A stretch of DNA of 64,000 nt from DATCYX01 sp963714425 (lineage in GTDB: Bacteria; Chloroflexota; Anaerolineae; Anaerolineales; UBA4823). Location: positions 124,001-188,000 of the forward strand of contig CAVQOI010000003.1 of assembly GCA_963714425.1 (NCBI GenBank). Direction: 5' to 3'. A program made the translations under genes and the position numbers. Shown here piece by piece: positions 63,362 to 64,000 of this stretch. The first letter of the stretch is position 1, and each line of letters starts with the position of its first letter. The notes beneath the pieces are model-generated. The model was not told where the DNA came from and ran no database searches. It saw only the letters and a program-made list of their open reading frames with translations.

Positions 63362-64000
63362 TTAATTGTTCCACTTTCCAGCCATGGTCATCCGCGCAGG
63401 TAATGGTAGTTCCTGGCCTTTGATCAGCAGGTTCCAATACATCCAGCGGAACATCATCTTGCCCCAGTGGTTCGCTTCAGATTCTTGCAGCAAGGAGAAA
63501 GGTCCCACGCCAGGCAGCGGGTAGCGACCTGGGAGCGGCTCGACATCATAATTGAAGTCAATCAGCAGTCCCTTACCGAAGCCCGATTCAATGAAGCAGT
63601 TTGCATGTCCGTCGAAGGAGGGCAGCATCTCAAGACCATCGATATGGCGTACGAAGTTCTCCGAGAAACAATCTACCGCAAAGTGGGCTACCGATCCGGC
63701 TTTGGATGTGGGCAGGTTGGCTGCATCTCCAAGCACAAACAGGTTATCGTGCTTCGGTGACTGGAAGGTGTGCTTGTCTACCGGGATAAAATTCAGATCA
63801 TCGCCCAGGCCCGAGCGGGCAATCGTCTCGTCGCCCATGTTGAGCGGCACGCTCACCAGGAGGTCGTACTCTATCTCCTGCTCGTCGTAGGAGATGATCT
63901 TCTTGGCGTCGGGGTCCACTCTTTCGATCATGAACTCCGGCATCACCTGGATGCCCTTCTGCTCCAGAATGTCTCCCAGATGCCGCGAGGCAATCGGCTT
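63362..64000 (-). CDS. Sulfide:quinone oxidoreductase-like flavoprotein, partial
   Basis: The C-terminal ~212 residues of a pyridine-nucleotide-disulfide-oxidoreductase-type FAD protein; the N-terminus lies beyond the window. Visible are VFVLGDAANLP-type (NLFVLGDAANLPTSKAGSVA) FAD-binding and the C-terminal segment PLPGVGPFSLLQESEANHWG typical of SQR. It oxidises sulfide and passes electrons to the quinone pool. First visible gene of the SQR-DUF1641-TusE/DsrC-DsrE2 operon. Confidence 0.78.
   Translation of the reverse strand, partial: KPIASRHLGDILEQKGIQVMPEFMIERVDPDAKKIISYDEQEIEYDLLVSVPLNMGDETIARSGLGDDLNFIPVDKHTFQSPKHDNLFVLGDAANLPTSKAGSVAHFAVDCFSENFVRHIDGLEMLPSFDGHANCFIESGFGKGLLIDFNYDVEPLPGRYPLPGVGPFSLLQESEANHWGKMMFRWMYWNLLIKGQELPLPARMTMAGKWNN

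Noticed and set aside
1..64000. CRISPR array, rRNA or tRNA genes
   Set aside because: No regularly spaced repeats and no rRNA- or tRNA-like segments were found by reading.

Overview
The window looks like a chromosomal segment of a Chloroflexota bacterium, probably Anaerolineae-like. This is an inference from gene content, since there is no rRNA or other marker gene. The pointers are five large MalT-type LuxR regulators, many DUF4386/DUF6326-type membrane proteins and zinc-free MDR oxidoreductases, an ArsR-ArsC fusion, and a DsrE/TusE/DUF1641/SQR sulfur locus. Most genes lie on the minus strand. I saw no rRNA, tRNA, CRISPR array or insertion sequence.

Region by region. 0-6.5 kb: an alpha/beta hydrolase, a five-gene operon (polyferredoxin, amidohydrolase, small protein, RDD protein, acyltransferase 3) and a nitroreductase-like protein. 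Three of these promoters share one 33-bp element. 6.6-9.9 kb: a MarR gene with a consensus promoter, a small membrane protein and a MalT-like regulator. 9.9-15.8 kb: a complete oligopeptide ABC transporter operon. 16-18 kb: a peroxiredoxin whose catalytic codon is an in-frame UGA followed by a SECIS-like hairpin, then an XRE-cupin/NifX-like pair. 18-46 kb: an accessory region built from four successive copies of a unit: MalT-like regulator, then a ~90-residue uncharacterised protein, then DUF4386/DUF6326 membrane proteins, then MDR oxidoreductases. It also carries a fifth regulator remnant, CPBP proteases, hydrolases, a tandem MDR duplication and an AT-rich GNAT gene. 46-57 kb: secreted and envelope proteins, a two-component system and DegV. 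57-59.6 kb: a GrdB/PrdB-like gene with a second in-frame UGA (UPICC motif) but several frameshifts, and an ArsR-ArsC fusion with one frameshift. 60.6-64 kb: an NAD-dependent epimerase-like protein and a sulfide-oxidation/sulfur-relay operon running off the right edge.

Three things stand out: two probable selenoproteins in one window, the serial regulator/small-protein/membrane-protein/oxidoreductase cassettes, and the shared promoter element at the left end. A caution applies throughout. At least a dozen genes carry single-base indels, and most of those I resolved are +1 insertions. That looks more like residual sequencing error, or recent decay of duplicated genes, than normal coding sequence, so broken genes should be read with that in mind.
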